In this document: piece by piece, positions 1 through 7,098 of the stretch
Position numbering within the stretch: position 1 is the stretch's first letter
Layout of the letters: each line of letters opens with the position of its first letter
Assembly (NCBI GenBank): GCA_964400495.1
Contig: CAYNTS010000055.1
Location: forward strand, 1 to 14,381
Source of the DNA: CAYNTS01 sp964400495
GTDB lineage: Bacteria; Fidelibacterota; Marinisomatia; SCGC-AAA003-L08; D37C17
Length of the DNA stretch: 14,381 nt
Direction: 5' to 3'
Position numbers and translations under genes: made by a program
The notes under the pieces: model-generated
Seen by the model: only the letters and a program-made list of their open reading frames with translations
Told to the model about the DNA's origin: nothing
Database searches by the model: none

Positions 1-121
1 GTCTGTTTCTTTTTTACTCAAATCCTAAAAAGTACTAATTATTGTGAAGAACCTTTTATTATATGAAACAAATCAATATGTTATAAATTTACTTATCAAT
101 TTTAACCTTAATGGAGAACTT

Positions 122-1639
122 GTGAAGCGATTTGCACTTATAATATTGGATGGTTTTGGATTGCGAGATGAAATACACGCTAATGCAATTAAACTTGCTC
201 ACACTCCAACAATCGACAAACTATTTGAAACATGCCCATGGATTCCTATTGAAACATCCGGAAAATTTGTTGGTCTTCCTAATGGAGTAATGGGTAATTC
301 AGAAGTGGGGCATACCAATATTGGTGCAGGAAGAATTGTAAAACAGGATTTAGTTAGAATTAATGATGACGTTGCATCAGATAAATTAAATGACAATAAC
401 AAACTCAAGAATACCCTTTCCATTGTAAAAAATAACAACTCTACTTTACATTTAATTGGTTTGTTAAGCGATGCAGGAGTGCACAGCCATATTGACCATT
501 TGAAATATTTAATACATTCTGCAAAAAATTATGGGATACAAGATATTTCAATTCATGTAATTACAGATGGAAGAGATACTTCTCCAAATAGTGGACTAAA
601 TTATGTGAAACACATCCAAATATTTTTGGACGAAATTGGTATTGGGAAAATTGCAACTATAAGTGGTCGATTTTACTCAATGGATAGAGATAAGCGGTGG
701 GAACGTACAGAGTCTAGTTACAGGTGCTATATGTTTGGGGAAGGTAAAAATGAATCTAATGCAATTACAGCAATTGAAAATAACTATCTAAGTAAAATTA
801 CAGATGAGTTTATTCCACCAACAATCATAGGAAAAGGCGGTGTAATTAAAAATGGTGATGGTGTAATTGCATTTAACTTTAGAGCGGATAGAATGCGTCA
901 AATTTCTAAAGCATTTACAGATAATACATTTGATAAATTCCAAACCAAACAAGTAGATTTTCATTATTTGAGCATGACTCAATATCAAGAATCTTTTACG
1001 TTTCCATTTATGTATAAACCAGAAGTATTAACCAATATATTACCTGAAGTTTTAGAAAATAGTGGATACACTCAATTACGAGCAGCAGAAACAGAAAAAT
1101 ATGCTCATGTTACATATTTTTTAAATGGTGGAGATGAAAAGCAGTTTAAGAATGAACATCGAATTTTAGTTCCTTCACCAAAAGTAAAAACGTATGATTT
1201 ACAACCAGAAATGAGCGCAAAATTATTGACAGAAAAATTGATCAAGGCAATTCAGTCTGGTAAATATCCATCAATTTTTGTTAATTTTGCAAATCCTGAT
1301 ATGGTGGGGCATACGGGTGATTTGAATGCAGCAATTAAGGCAGTTGAAACCATTGATTCTTGTTTAGAAAAAATGGTGTTTGAATTAGAAAAATCAAATA
1401 CAACGTTGTTCTTAACTGCCGATCATGGAAACCTTGAAATGATGATTGACCCTAAAACCAATAATCCTCACACTGCACATACAACCAATCCAGTTCCATT
1501 GTTGCTAAAATCACAAGATAAATCAATTTCTATCCAAGGTGCTGGTAAACTTGCGGATATAGCACCAACAATATTGGAGTTTTTGAATATTCATATCCCA
1601 AAAGAAATGAATGGAGAAAGTAAATTAACTCGAAATTAA
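122..1639 (+). CDS. gpmI: 2,3-bisphosphoglycerate-independent phosphoglycerate mutase
   Basis: This cytoplasmic glycolytic enzyme interconverts 3- and 2-phosphoglycerate using two divalent metal ions (usually manganese) and a phosphoserine intermediate. The N-terminal ALIILDGFG motif contains metal ligand D10, and GNSEVGHTNIGAG contains the nucleophile S60. Further family motifs are LSDAGVHSH, VITDGRDTSP, SGRFYSMDRDKRWER, FNFRADRMRQ, NPDMVGHTGD and the C-terminal metal site LTADHGNLE, followed by PHTAHT. I chose GTG at 122 because GGAG lies 5 bases upstream and the protein then begins MKRFALIILDGFG, as in the family, giving 505 residues against the usual 510 or so. An in-frame GTG at 44 would add 26 residues unlike the family N-terminus. 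The 3' end overlaps the signal-peptide region of the next gene. No gene or convincing promoter is seen in bases 1-121. Confidence 0.97.
   Translation: MKRFALIILDGFGLRDEIHANAIKLAHTPTIDKLFETCPWIPIETSGKFVGLPNGVMGNSEVGHTNIGAGRIVKQDLVRINDDVASDKLNDNNKLKNTLSIVKNNNSTLHLIGLLSDAGVHSHIDHLKYLIHSAKNYGIQDISIHVITDGRDTSPNSGLNYVKHIQIFLDEIGIGKIATISGRFYSMDRDKRWERTESSYRCYMFGEGKNESNAITAIENNYLSKITDEFIPPTIIGKGGVIKNGDGVIAFNFRADRMRQISKAFTDNTFDKFQTKQVDFHYLSMTQYQESFTFPFMYKPEVLTNILPEVLENSGYTQLRAAETEKYAHVTYFLNGGDEKQFKNEHRILVPSPKVKTYDLQPEMSAKLLTEKLIKAIQSGKYPSIFVNFANPDMVGHTGDLNAAIKAVETIDSCLEKMVFELEKSNTTLFLTADHGNLEMMIDPKTNNPHTAHTTNPVPLLLKSQDKSISIQGAGKLADIAPTILEFLNIHIPKEMNGESKLTRN
1613..1626 (+). promoter_or_regulatory. Shine-Dalgarno and ATT start region of the propeller gene
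   Basis: GGAGAAAG at 1613-1620 lies inside the end of gpmI, and its GGAG core is 7 bases before an ATT codon at 1624. The reading frame from 1624 runs without a stop into the propeller gene and contains no ATG, GTG or TTG before 1765. ATT is a rare initiation codon, best known from infC. An alternative is ATA at 1639, which overlaps the gpmI stop as TAATA and resembles the TAATG junctions at 13209 and 14138, but it lacks a well-spaced Shine-Dalgarno sequence. Confidence 0.55.
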
Positions 1640-3255
1640 TATTTACTGGACTAACTTTACTATTTAGCAATATTTGTTTTTCCCAGAACTTTTTCTATCA
1701 CCCTGACGATTGGTTTATTGTTTCTAATCCAGGAGAGATAACCTCATTTACTGAAAATTCCTATATGGTTTTTGTCGGTGCTGAAAATGGTGTGTATTTC
1801 ATTGATAAATCAACAGGTGACTTTGGGTATGATTATGAAATTTCTTCAAAAATTGAATCCCAAAATGTAAAGTTTATTCAATATCACTCATTTTCAGACC
1901 ATATATGGATTGTTACCAAAACGGATGTGTATTATAAATCTATGAATAGTAGTATTTGGCGAGAATTATCTCTATTTGATGTTGGATTAAATAGCATATA
2001 TGGAATTGATGATGTTGGTATTACTCCAGATTATATATGGTTTAAATCAGGTCAAAATAATATTCCAATTAACCCATTTAATGGAAAGTTAGATACTTTA
2101 GATACAGATAATACAGAAAGTGATTTTATTGAATGGGGATATTCACGTTTTGGTCAAGAGCATAATTCAACAGATTTATCTTATTATCGGGCACAAAATG
2201 GGTGGAATATTCACCTAAATTCAATTTCATCATTAGAGGGTGCAAGATATATGGCATCCATTGTTTATGTTGATAAAGATGGCTTTACATGGGTAGGGAC
2301 AGAAGAGGGACACTTGTTTAAAGCAACACCATATTCTCGCAAACTCAAATTAATGAAAAATAGTCCCCATACTAATATTCTCTCAACATCATTTTTAGAT
2401 GACAGAGGAATATGGTGGTTTGCAGATAGTGAATTTCTTAGAACCGGAAACATGCAAAATGTAATCAGTTATTATAATAATTCAGATTATTTTTTAAGTT
2501 ATTGGGATGAAGTAAAAAATATTTGGAAATATTATTCACTAAATACTTCAACTCATATTAAAAATTCAGATGTTTTATCTATAGATAGGTCAGGTAATAA
2601 TGTATATTTGGCAACAATATTCGGTATTTTAGTTTTAGATTTAATTGATAATGATTGGTCAATTATTGAACAGAATGATGGTTTGCATGACCAAGCTGTA
2701 TGGGATTTAGTAGTTGACGGAAAATCACTATGGTGTGCAACTTCTCGAGGAATAAATGAAGTATCGACTATTAATAATGTTGTTATTCCTCACAATGATG
2801 ATATTATTTTTCAGTTTGATAACATTGAAATTTATGATATTGAAAAGGCAAACAAAAATTTATTAATTGCATCGGCAAATGGGCTTTATTTAGTGAATAA
2901 TATAGAGAATACATTGACAAAACTGTCAGATAAAATATTTAGAAGTATCCAAATAGAAGGTGAATTGATTTATGGAATTTCATCCAATAATTTATATGTT
3001 GTAAGTACTGAAAAAGATGAACTAGTACACTATAATGTATATAATTTTTCTGTTAATGATAATTTTATTTGGTTGTCTGAGAAATCGGGTGTAATCTTGT
3101 TCAACTTGGAAACTGGTGATAGATTTTATTATGACCAAGACGATGGGATTCCGGGAAATATTATTTATAAAGTTGATTGCGATAATGAATGGGTGTGGTT
3201 TATGACAAACAATGGATTTGCAATATATAATTGGGGTAAATATCATGTTCAATAA
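1624..3255 (+). CDS. Exported beta-propeller protein (two-component-regulator-propeller-like repeats)
   Basis: This is a secreted or cell-envelope beta-propeller protein of unknown ligand. Read from ATT 1624 it has 543 residues and begins with a plausible signal peptide: MNSKL, a hydrophobic stretch (IFTGLTLLFSNICF), then SQ. The rest consists of about ten degenerate blades with a hydrophobic strand, an exposed motif and an aromatic strand, near residues 49 (VFVGAENGVYFID), 94 (IWIVTKTDVYYK), 138, 221 (FTWVGTEEGHLFK), 263 (IWWFADS), 327 (VYLATIFGILVLDL), 369 (LWCATSRGINEV), 413 (LLIASANGLYLVN), 448, 482 (FIWLSEKSGVILFN) and 524 (VWFMTNNGFAIYNW). Spacing is about 35-45 residues. These resemble the Reg_prop repeats found in Bacteroidota hybrid sensors, but no kinase or transmembrane domain follows. 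The first ATG (1765) would cut the signal peptide and part of the first blade. The gene overlaps gpmI upstream and the GWxTD gene downstream, so a shared envelope role with that lipoprotein is inferred. Confidence 0.8.
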   Translation: MNSKLIFTGLTLLFSNICFSQNFFYHPDDWFIVSNPGEITSFTENSYMVFVGAENGVYFIDKSTGDFGYDYEISSKIESQNVKFIQYHSFSDHIWIVTKTDVYYKSMNSSIWRELSLFDVGLNSIYGIDDVGITPDYIWFKSGQNNIPINPFNGKLDTLDTDNTESDFIEWGYSRFGQEHNSTDLSYYRAQNGWNIHLNSISSLEGARYMASIVYVDKDGFTWVGTEEGHLFKATPYSRKLKLMKNSPHTNILSTSFLDDRGIWWFADSEFLRTGNMQNVISYYNNSDYFLSYWDEVKNIWKYYSLNTSTHIKNSDVLSIDRSGNNVYLATIFGILVLDLIDNDWSIIEQNDGLHDQAVWDLVVDGKSLWCATSRGINEVSTINNVVIPHNDDIIFQFDNIEIYDIEKANKNLLIASANGLYLVNNIENTLTKLSDKIFRSIQIEGELIYGISSNNLYVVSTEKDELVHYNVYNFSVNDNFIWLSEKSGVILFNLETGDRFYYDQDDGIPGNIIYKVDCDNEWVWFMTNNGFAIYNWGKYHVQ

Positions 3256-4420
3256 AATTATTTTGTTTCTTATTTTGTTAATTATTGGATGTATGGGGAG
3301 AGGACCCAATGTTGATCAAAAAGAAGAGTTAATTTTGTCTGTAATTCAGAATTTAGTGGATGAAGATTCTGTTTCTGTTCATATTAACACATCACTTCCC
3401 AACAGAGTATATGTTTTTCAAAAAAAAGATAATCATTTTGAAGCAAAAATTCAAGTTGTTCTAACAATTACTGAAAGTGACTCTAACAAGCAAGTTTTGA
3501 GAAAAACTTGGACACAAATAATTTCAGAACAATTTTATGAATCTACTCGTTCTAAAACTAAGAAGTTTGAAATCAAGGATGAACATCAAATTCAGAAAGG
3601 TAATTATAGAATATTTGTTAAAGTAGAAGACCTTGATAGCCATAGAATTTGGACTTCAACAAGTGATATAAAACAGCAAACTAGTGCACTCATTAGTGAT
3701 ATTATTGCTGTTAAAAAAATAGAAAATGAATATAAGCCAATTTCGCAAAGATTTGATTTGAAAAAAGATACTCTTTATCTGCAATTTCAAATATTTGAAA
3801 TATCTCCATCAAATTCAATACAAATTAAAACATCTTTTAATATAGAGTTAATTGATTCAAGTCATTACTCCTTAAATGCGATTGAACCATTTTCTCTTCA
3901 TCAAATTCCAATTTATCCAATGAATATTTCGTATGATTATTTAGATTTTGAAATTAAATATCAAAAAGAAGTTCGGAAAATACATGTTCTTTTAAAAGGA
4001 GTATTGCAAAAATATTGGAGTCATGATATAAATGAAGTTGTTGCTGTAATGAATTATATTTTACCAATTGAAGAGACAAAAATCATTTCAAAATTAGATT
4101 CAAATGAGAAGGAGAAATATATAGATGCATATTGGGCATCTAAAAATCCTATCCCAGAATCTGCTGAGAACCCTATATTGCTAGAATTCAATAAACGAGT
4201 TGAATATGTTAATGAACATTTTTCAATTTTAGGTGATGGATGGCGAACAGATAGGGGGCGAATATTTATTAAATATGGTCCCCCTAATAGTGTTGAAAAT
4301 AAAGTGAATGATAGAGAAGGATATCGACTTCAGATATGGAATTACCCAAATGGGAAACAATTCATTTTTATTGACAGAAGCCTGTTTGGAGACTATTCTT
4401 TATATAGGGAAATTTATTAA
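3245..4420 (+). CDS. GWxTD domain-containing outer-membrane lipoprotein
   Basis: This is a predicted lipoprotein of unknown function. The N-terminus is MFNKIILFLILLIIGC followed by MGRGPN: a short charged start, a hydrophobic core and a lipobox (LIIGC) with lipidated C16. The lack of Asp at +2 favours the outer membrane if a Lol-type rule applies. The middle (about residues 30-280) is beta-rich with no motif I recognise. The C-terminal 60 residues form the GWxTD domain: GWRTD at 332-336, then RGRIFIKYGPP and a terminal aromatic/acidic strand region. The family is known mainly from FCB-group genomes and has no assigned biochemistry. I chose ATG 3245, with GGGG at 3233-3236 eight bases upstream, over an in-frame ATG at 3212 that would place 11 extra residues before the signal peptide. 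It overlaps the propeller gene by 11 bases, implying coupled translation. Length is 391 residues. Confidence 0.88.
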   Translation: MFNKIILFLILLIIGCMGRGPNVDQKEELILSVIQNLVDEDSVSVHINTSLPNRVYVFQKKDNHFEAKIQVVLTITESDSNKQVLRKTWTQIISEQFYESTRSKTKKFEIKDEHQIQKGNYRIFVKVEDLDSHRIWTSTSDIKQQTSALISDIIAVKKIENEYKPISQRFDLKKDTLYLQFQIFEISPSNSIQIKTSFNIELIDSSHYSLNAIEPFSLHQIPIYPMNISYDYLDFEIKYQKEVRKIHVLLKGVLQKYWSHDINEVVAVMNYILPIEETKIISKLDSNEKEKYIDAYWASKNPIPESAENPILLEFNKRVEYVNEHFSILGDGWRTDRGRIFIKYGPPNSVENKVNDREGYRLQIWNYPNGKQFIFIDRSLFGDYSLYREIY

Positions 4421-4429
4421 AATTAAATT

Positions 4430-5227
4430 ATGAAAAATAGAATTTATTCATACTCACAAATCAATACTTTTGGGAATTGTCCTGAGTTATTCAAAATTTC
4501 ATATTTAGATCATATTCGTAAGAAAGATGAAAGTATTGAAGCATTCATGGGAAAACGTGTACACGAGACACTTGAGTGGCTGTATCAACCCGAAAATAAT
4601 GCAAAATTATACATTACTTTTGATAGAATGTGTAAAGAATATGACGCAATTTGGCTTGAAAAATGGCATGATAAAATTTATATTGCTGACAAACAATATT
4701 CTACAGATTATTATTATTCAATTGGAAAACGATGTTTAGCAAATTACTATAATAAATATGGTCCAACATTTGAACAATCTGTTTTGAACACTGAAAAAGA
4801 ACTAAAATTTATTGTTGAAGGGTTTGAGTTTAAGGGAATTGTTGATCGAATTGACCATGATGGAAATGGGAATTGGATTATCCATGACTATAAAACAGGT
4901 AAACGAGCAAAATCACCTAAACAAGCAGTTAATGACTTACAGTTAGCATTATATCATATTGCTATAAGTCAACATTATGAAAATGTTAAATCAATTGAAT
5001 TGGTTTGGCATTATTTGCGAAACTACACTAAAGTTTCAATTCAACATACTGATGCATCTATTCAAAAATTGACAGAAACATTACTAAATAAAATCGAAAA
5101 ATTGAATAAAGCATGTGAGAAACCAGCAAGTATTTATCCAAAAGAAACCTTTCTATGTAATTGGTGTTATTACTGGGAGGAGTGTTCAGCAAAACCACAT
5201 AAAAATACAGCAAAACGTGCTACATAA
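4430..5227 (+). CDS. Stand-alone PD-(D/E)XK (RecB/AddB-type) nuclease with predicted 4Fe-4S cluster
   Basis: This 265-residue protein is a single PDDEXK_1-type nuclease domain without a helicase. It has the RecB-family signs: SYSQINTFGNCPELF at the start, GKRVHETLEW with H45, the metal-binding GIVDRID (D139) and HDYKTGK (D153, K155), and the QLALYHIA motif (Q171, Y175). Four cysteines, C17 plus CNWCYYWEEC near the C-terminus (C243, C246, C252, spacing C-x2-C-x5-C), match the iron-sulfur staple of AddB and Cas4 nucleases. It therefore probably cleaves single-stranded or branched DNA ends during repair or recombination. The substrate is unknown. No CRISPR repeats, cas genes or recombination helicase are seen nearby, so Cas4 is unlikely. 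ATG at 4430 follows the previous stop by 9 bases without a clear Shine-Dalgarno sequence. Confidence 0.85.
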   Translation: MKNRIYSYSQINTFGNCPELFKISYLDHIRKKDESIEAFMGKRVHETLEWLYQPENNAKLYITFDRMCKEYDAIWLEKWHDKIYIADKQYSTDYYYSIGKRCLANYYNKYGPTFEQSVLNTEKELKFIVEGFEFKGIVDRIDHDGNGNWIIHDYKTGKRAKSPKQAVNDLQLALYHIAISQHYENVKSIELVWHYLRNYTKVSIQHTDASIQKLTETLLNKIEKLNKACEKPASIYPKETFLCNWCYYWEECSAKPHKNTAKRAT

Positions 5228-5230
5228 TCT

Positions 5231-5665
5231 GTGAAAATTACTTCACCCAAAACCAAAGACGAGTTTAAACACTATTATCAATTGCGTTGGGAGATTCTTA
5301 GAAAACCCTTTGGCAAACCTTTAGGTAGCGAACAAGATGAACTAGAAGAATCAAGTATTCACAGAATGTGTGTAAATAACGGTAAAATTATTGCCATAGG
5401 TCGTCTTCAGTTTAATTTTCAAGATGAAGCACAAATTCGTTTTATGGCAGTGCATCCAGATTTTCAACACAAGGGGTTAGGAAAAAAATTAGTAGAAGAA
5501 TTTGAATACATTTCTTTAGAAAATAATCGCAACACCATTATTCTATATGCAAGAGATTATGCACTAAAGTTTTATCAAAAACAAGGATATGAAGTTGTTG
5601 AAAAAGCTCATTTATTATATGGTCAATTGCAACATTTTTTAATGAGAAAAGAATTTTATAATTAA
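5231..5665 (+). CDS. GNAT family N-acetyltransferase
   Basis: This is a small (144-residue) cytoplasmic acetyl-CoA-dependent acyltransferase with an unknown acceptor. The GNAT core is clear: beta4 and motif A appear as IRFMAVHPDFQHKGLGKKLVEEF, with the pyrophosphate-binding HKGLGK loop and following helix. The motif B region is NTIILYARDYALKFYQKQGYEVV, typical of the final strand and helix. The N-terminal YYQLRWEILRKPFGKPLGSE region resembles a group of short GNAT proteins common in Bacteroidota-like genomes. The start is GTG at 5231, three bases after the nuclease stop, with no strong Shine-Dalgarno sequence, so translational coupling is likely. The shared transcript with the nuclease and GWxTD genes does not point to a specific substrate. 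Confidence 0.88.
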   Translation: MKITSPKTKDEFKHYYQLRWEILRKPFGKPLGSEQDELEESSIHRMCVNNGKIIAIGRLQFNFQDEAQIRFMAVHPDFQHKGLGKKLVEEFEYISLENNRNTIILYARDYALKFYQKQGYEVVEKAHLLYGQLQHFLMRKEFYN

Positions 5666-5781
5666 AACTAATTTATTAATTAGAATATTTAACAAATAAT
5701 AATATCCAAAATAAAGTTTGGAAACCAAATATTAATATGGTTAGAATACCTAGCTATTCTAACCACAAATTATAGGAATTT
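5666..5781 (+). promoter_or_regulatory. rpoD leader region with alternative pairings and likely promoter
   Basis: These 116 bases separate the GNAT gene from rpoD and are the longest unexplained gap before the phosphohexomutase. They contain short complementary segments that can pair in competing ways: 5705-5710 with 5717-5722, 5717-5721 with 5725-5729, 5723-5727 with 5738-5742, and 5738-5748 with 5755-5765. A Shine-Dalgarno-like AGGA lies at 5774-5777, just before the rpoD ATG. The rpoD promoter is probably here, but I cannot pick out convincing -35/-10 boxes in such AT-rich sequence. A weak AT-only stem at 5668-5683 follows the GNAT stop and lacks a T-run. Confidence 0.5.
5738..5765 (+). 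promoter_or_regulatory. Perfect 11-bp inverted repeat (hairpin or operator) upstream of rpoD
   Basis: TGGTTAGAATA (5738-5748) and TATTCTAACCA (5755-5765) are exact reverse complements around the six-base loop CCTAGC. No T-run follows, so it is not an ordinary intrinsic terminator. It ends 16 bases before the rpoD start codon and 8 before the AGGA ribosome-binding site, which suits an RNA leader hairpin or a dyad operator for a dimeric regulator. The structure is directly visible; its role is inferred. Confidence 0.65.
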
Positions 5782-6879
5782 ATGGCAAAAAAAGAAACTT
5801 CAAAAGCTACAACTGCTAAAAAAACAGCCACTAAAAAAGTGACTGCTAAAAAGGCAACTACTAAAACTTTACCTAAAAAAGATGTAAAACTAGCAAAGAA
5901 AAGTAAAAAAACTGAAGAAGTATTAGACCCAGGAAATGAAGATGATATAACAGAAACAGAAGAACAAATGATTTCTGAAAAAACAACAACTGATACTCCC
6001 AAGAAAAAGAAAAAATCTAAGATTGATAAAAAAATTCAAAAACTTGGAAGTGATGCAAATCGTTCCCTTAGTAAATATTTACAAGAAATTAGTCGTTATG
6101 AACCTCTTTCACCGGACAGAGAAGTTGAGCTTGCAATTCGAGTTAAACAAGGTGATAGACGGGCATTAAAAGAGTTAACTGAAGCAAATCTTCGATTTGT
6201 AGTTTCAGTTGCAAAAGATTATCAAGGACAAGGGCTACCTCTTACAGATTTGATTAATGAGGGTAATTTAGGGTTAATAAAAGCTGCTGAACGTTTTGAT
6301 GAAACTCGTGGTTTCAAATTTATTTCCTATGCAGTTTGGTGGATTCGTCAATCTGTGTTGCAAGCTCTTGCTGAACATTCTCGTATTGTTCGTCTTCCTT
6401 TAAATCGTGTAGGTACAATTAGTAAAATTAATAAGGCATCTGAGCGGTTAGAACAAGAATTTGAGAGGCCACCCAGAGCGGACGAATTAGCAAAACAATT
6501 AGAAATGAAACCCAAAGAAGTCAATGATGCTCAACGAATTTCAAGACGACATCACTCTTTGGATACACCATTTTCTGATGATGATAAAAATTGTTTATTA
6601 GATGTTATTTCAGATGGCAAAATAGAATCCCCTGATAGAGAACTTCAAATGGATTCTCTTGAAGAAGAAGTGTGTGCAGCATTGGATACACTAAAAGAAC
6701 GTGAACGCGATGTTATCAAAATGTATTTTGGTATTAAGCGTGAATATGCATTAACATTAAATGAAATTGGTGAAGAATTTGGATTGACTCGTGAACGTGT
6801 ACGACAAATTAAAGAAAAAGCAATTCGTCGATTACGACATAGGTCTAGAAGTAAAACATTAAGAACATATTTAGGATAA
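5782..6879 (+). CDS. rpoD: Primary RNA polymerase sigma-70 factor with lysine-rich N-terminal tail
   Basis: This housekeeping sigma factor directs RNA polymerase to -10/-35 promoters. Residues 95-127 are region 1.2 (SLSKYLQEISRYEPLSPDRE). Residues 133-201 are region 2, including LTDLINEGNLGLIKAAERFD and the -10 recognition and melting segment GFKFISYAVWWIRQSVLQAL. Region 3 spans about 205-285. Region 4 ends with the helix-turn-helix LTLNEIGEEFGLTRERVRQI at about 325-344 and finishes at SKTLRTYLG. The core closely resembles short Bacteroidota-type RpoD, without region 1.1 or a non-conserved insert. Unusually, residues 1-45 are rich in Lys, Ala and Thr with repeated AKKxxTxK-like units, 46-72 are acidic, and 74-86 are again Lys-rich, so about 88 low-complexity residues precede region 1.2. 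Similar Lys/Ala-rich tails occur on actinobacterial primary sigma factors. ATG at 5782 follows AGGA. rpsU begins 20 bases downstream. Confidence 0.96.
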   Translation: MAKKETSKATTAKKTATKKVTAKKATTKTLPKKDVKLAKKSKKTEEVLDPGNEDDITETEEQMISEKTTTDTPKKKKKSKIDKKIQKLGSDANRSLSKYLQEISRYEPLSPDREVELAIRVKQGDRRALKELTEANLRFVVSVAKDYQGQGLPLTDLINEGNLGLIKAAERFDETRGFKFISYAVWWIRQSVLQALAEHSRIVRLPLNRVGTISKINKASERLEQEFERPPRADELAKQLEMKPKEVNDAQRISRRHHSLDTPFSDDDKNCLLDVISDGKIESPDRELQMDSLEEEVCAALDTLKERERDVIKMYFGIKREYALTLNEIGEEFGLTRERVRQIKEKAIRRLRHRSRSKTLRTYLG

Positions 6880-6899
6880 CTTGAAGGGGGTAATGGCAA

Positions 6900-7076
6900 T
6901 TGGTTAGTGTAAAAGTAAGAGATGGTGAACCATTTGAAAAAGCACTCAGACGTTTTAAAAAAAAATGGGAAAAAGCTGGCATCCTTCGGGAGTGTAAATC
7001 TCGGCAACATTATTTGAAACCAAGCGCAGAAAAAAAGCTTGCGAAATCAAAAAAGAAAAAAAGACCACTTTACTAA
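6900..7076 (+). CDS. rpsU: 30S ribosomal protein S21
   Basis: This small basic protein of the 30S subunit acts near the 3' end of 16S rRNA and helps initiation. The translation from TTG 6900 is 58 residues and has the S21 signature: VSVKVRDGEPFEKALRRF, KKKWEKAGILRECKSRQHY, then a Lys-rich tail ending KKKKRPLY. In-frame upstream sequence meets TAA at 6891, so TTG 6900 is the only usual start. AAGGGGG at 6884-6890 lies 9 bases before it. An ATG at 6893 opens a five-codon frame (MAIG then stop at 6907) that overlaps the TTG start. Position 23 is Trp where many S21 proteins have Cys. The gene sits 20 bases after rpoD and before a strong terminator, so rpoD-rpsU is a transcription unit. This recalls the rpsU-dnaG-rpoD grouping of proteobacteria, with the order changed and no primase gene. 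Confidence 0.93.
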   Translation: MVSVKVRDGEPFEKALRRFKKKWEKAGILRECKSRQHYLKPSAEKKLAKSKKKKRPLY

Positions 7077-7098
7077 AAATTGGTTTAAATAATCAAAT

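Noticed and set aside
44..121. In-frame extension of gpmI from GTG 44
   Set aside because: The 26 extra residues do not resemble the family, no ribosome-binding site precedes them, and GTG 122 has GGAG at a good distance.
3212..3244. Upstream ATG for the GWxTD gene
   Set aside because: It would put 11 residues before a well-formed lipoprotein signal peptide and lies within the propeller coding region.
4430..5227. Cas4 identity for the Fe-S nuclease
   Set aside because: There are no CRISPR repeats or cas genes in the window, and the motifs fit general RecB/AddB-type nucleases equally well.
5668..5683. CTAATT-TATT-AATTAG stem after the GNAT gene
   Set aside because: Six AT-rich pairs without a T-run are too weak to call a terminator.
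5684..5717. Possible -35/-10 boxes for rpoD (TTAACA and TAAAGT)
   Set aside because: The match is no better than expected in sequence this AT-rich.
5754..6002. Minus-strand hydrophobic frame opposite the rpoD 5' end
   Set aside because: The apparent membrane-like composition is the antisense of the Lys/Ala/Thr repeats and has no support of its own.
6645..7010. Minus-strand frame over the rpoD end and rpsU
   Set aside because: It is the antisense of two well-supported genes and its translation has no recognisable family features.
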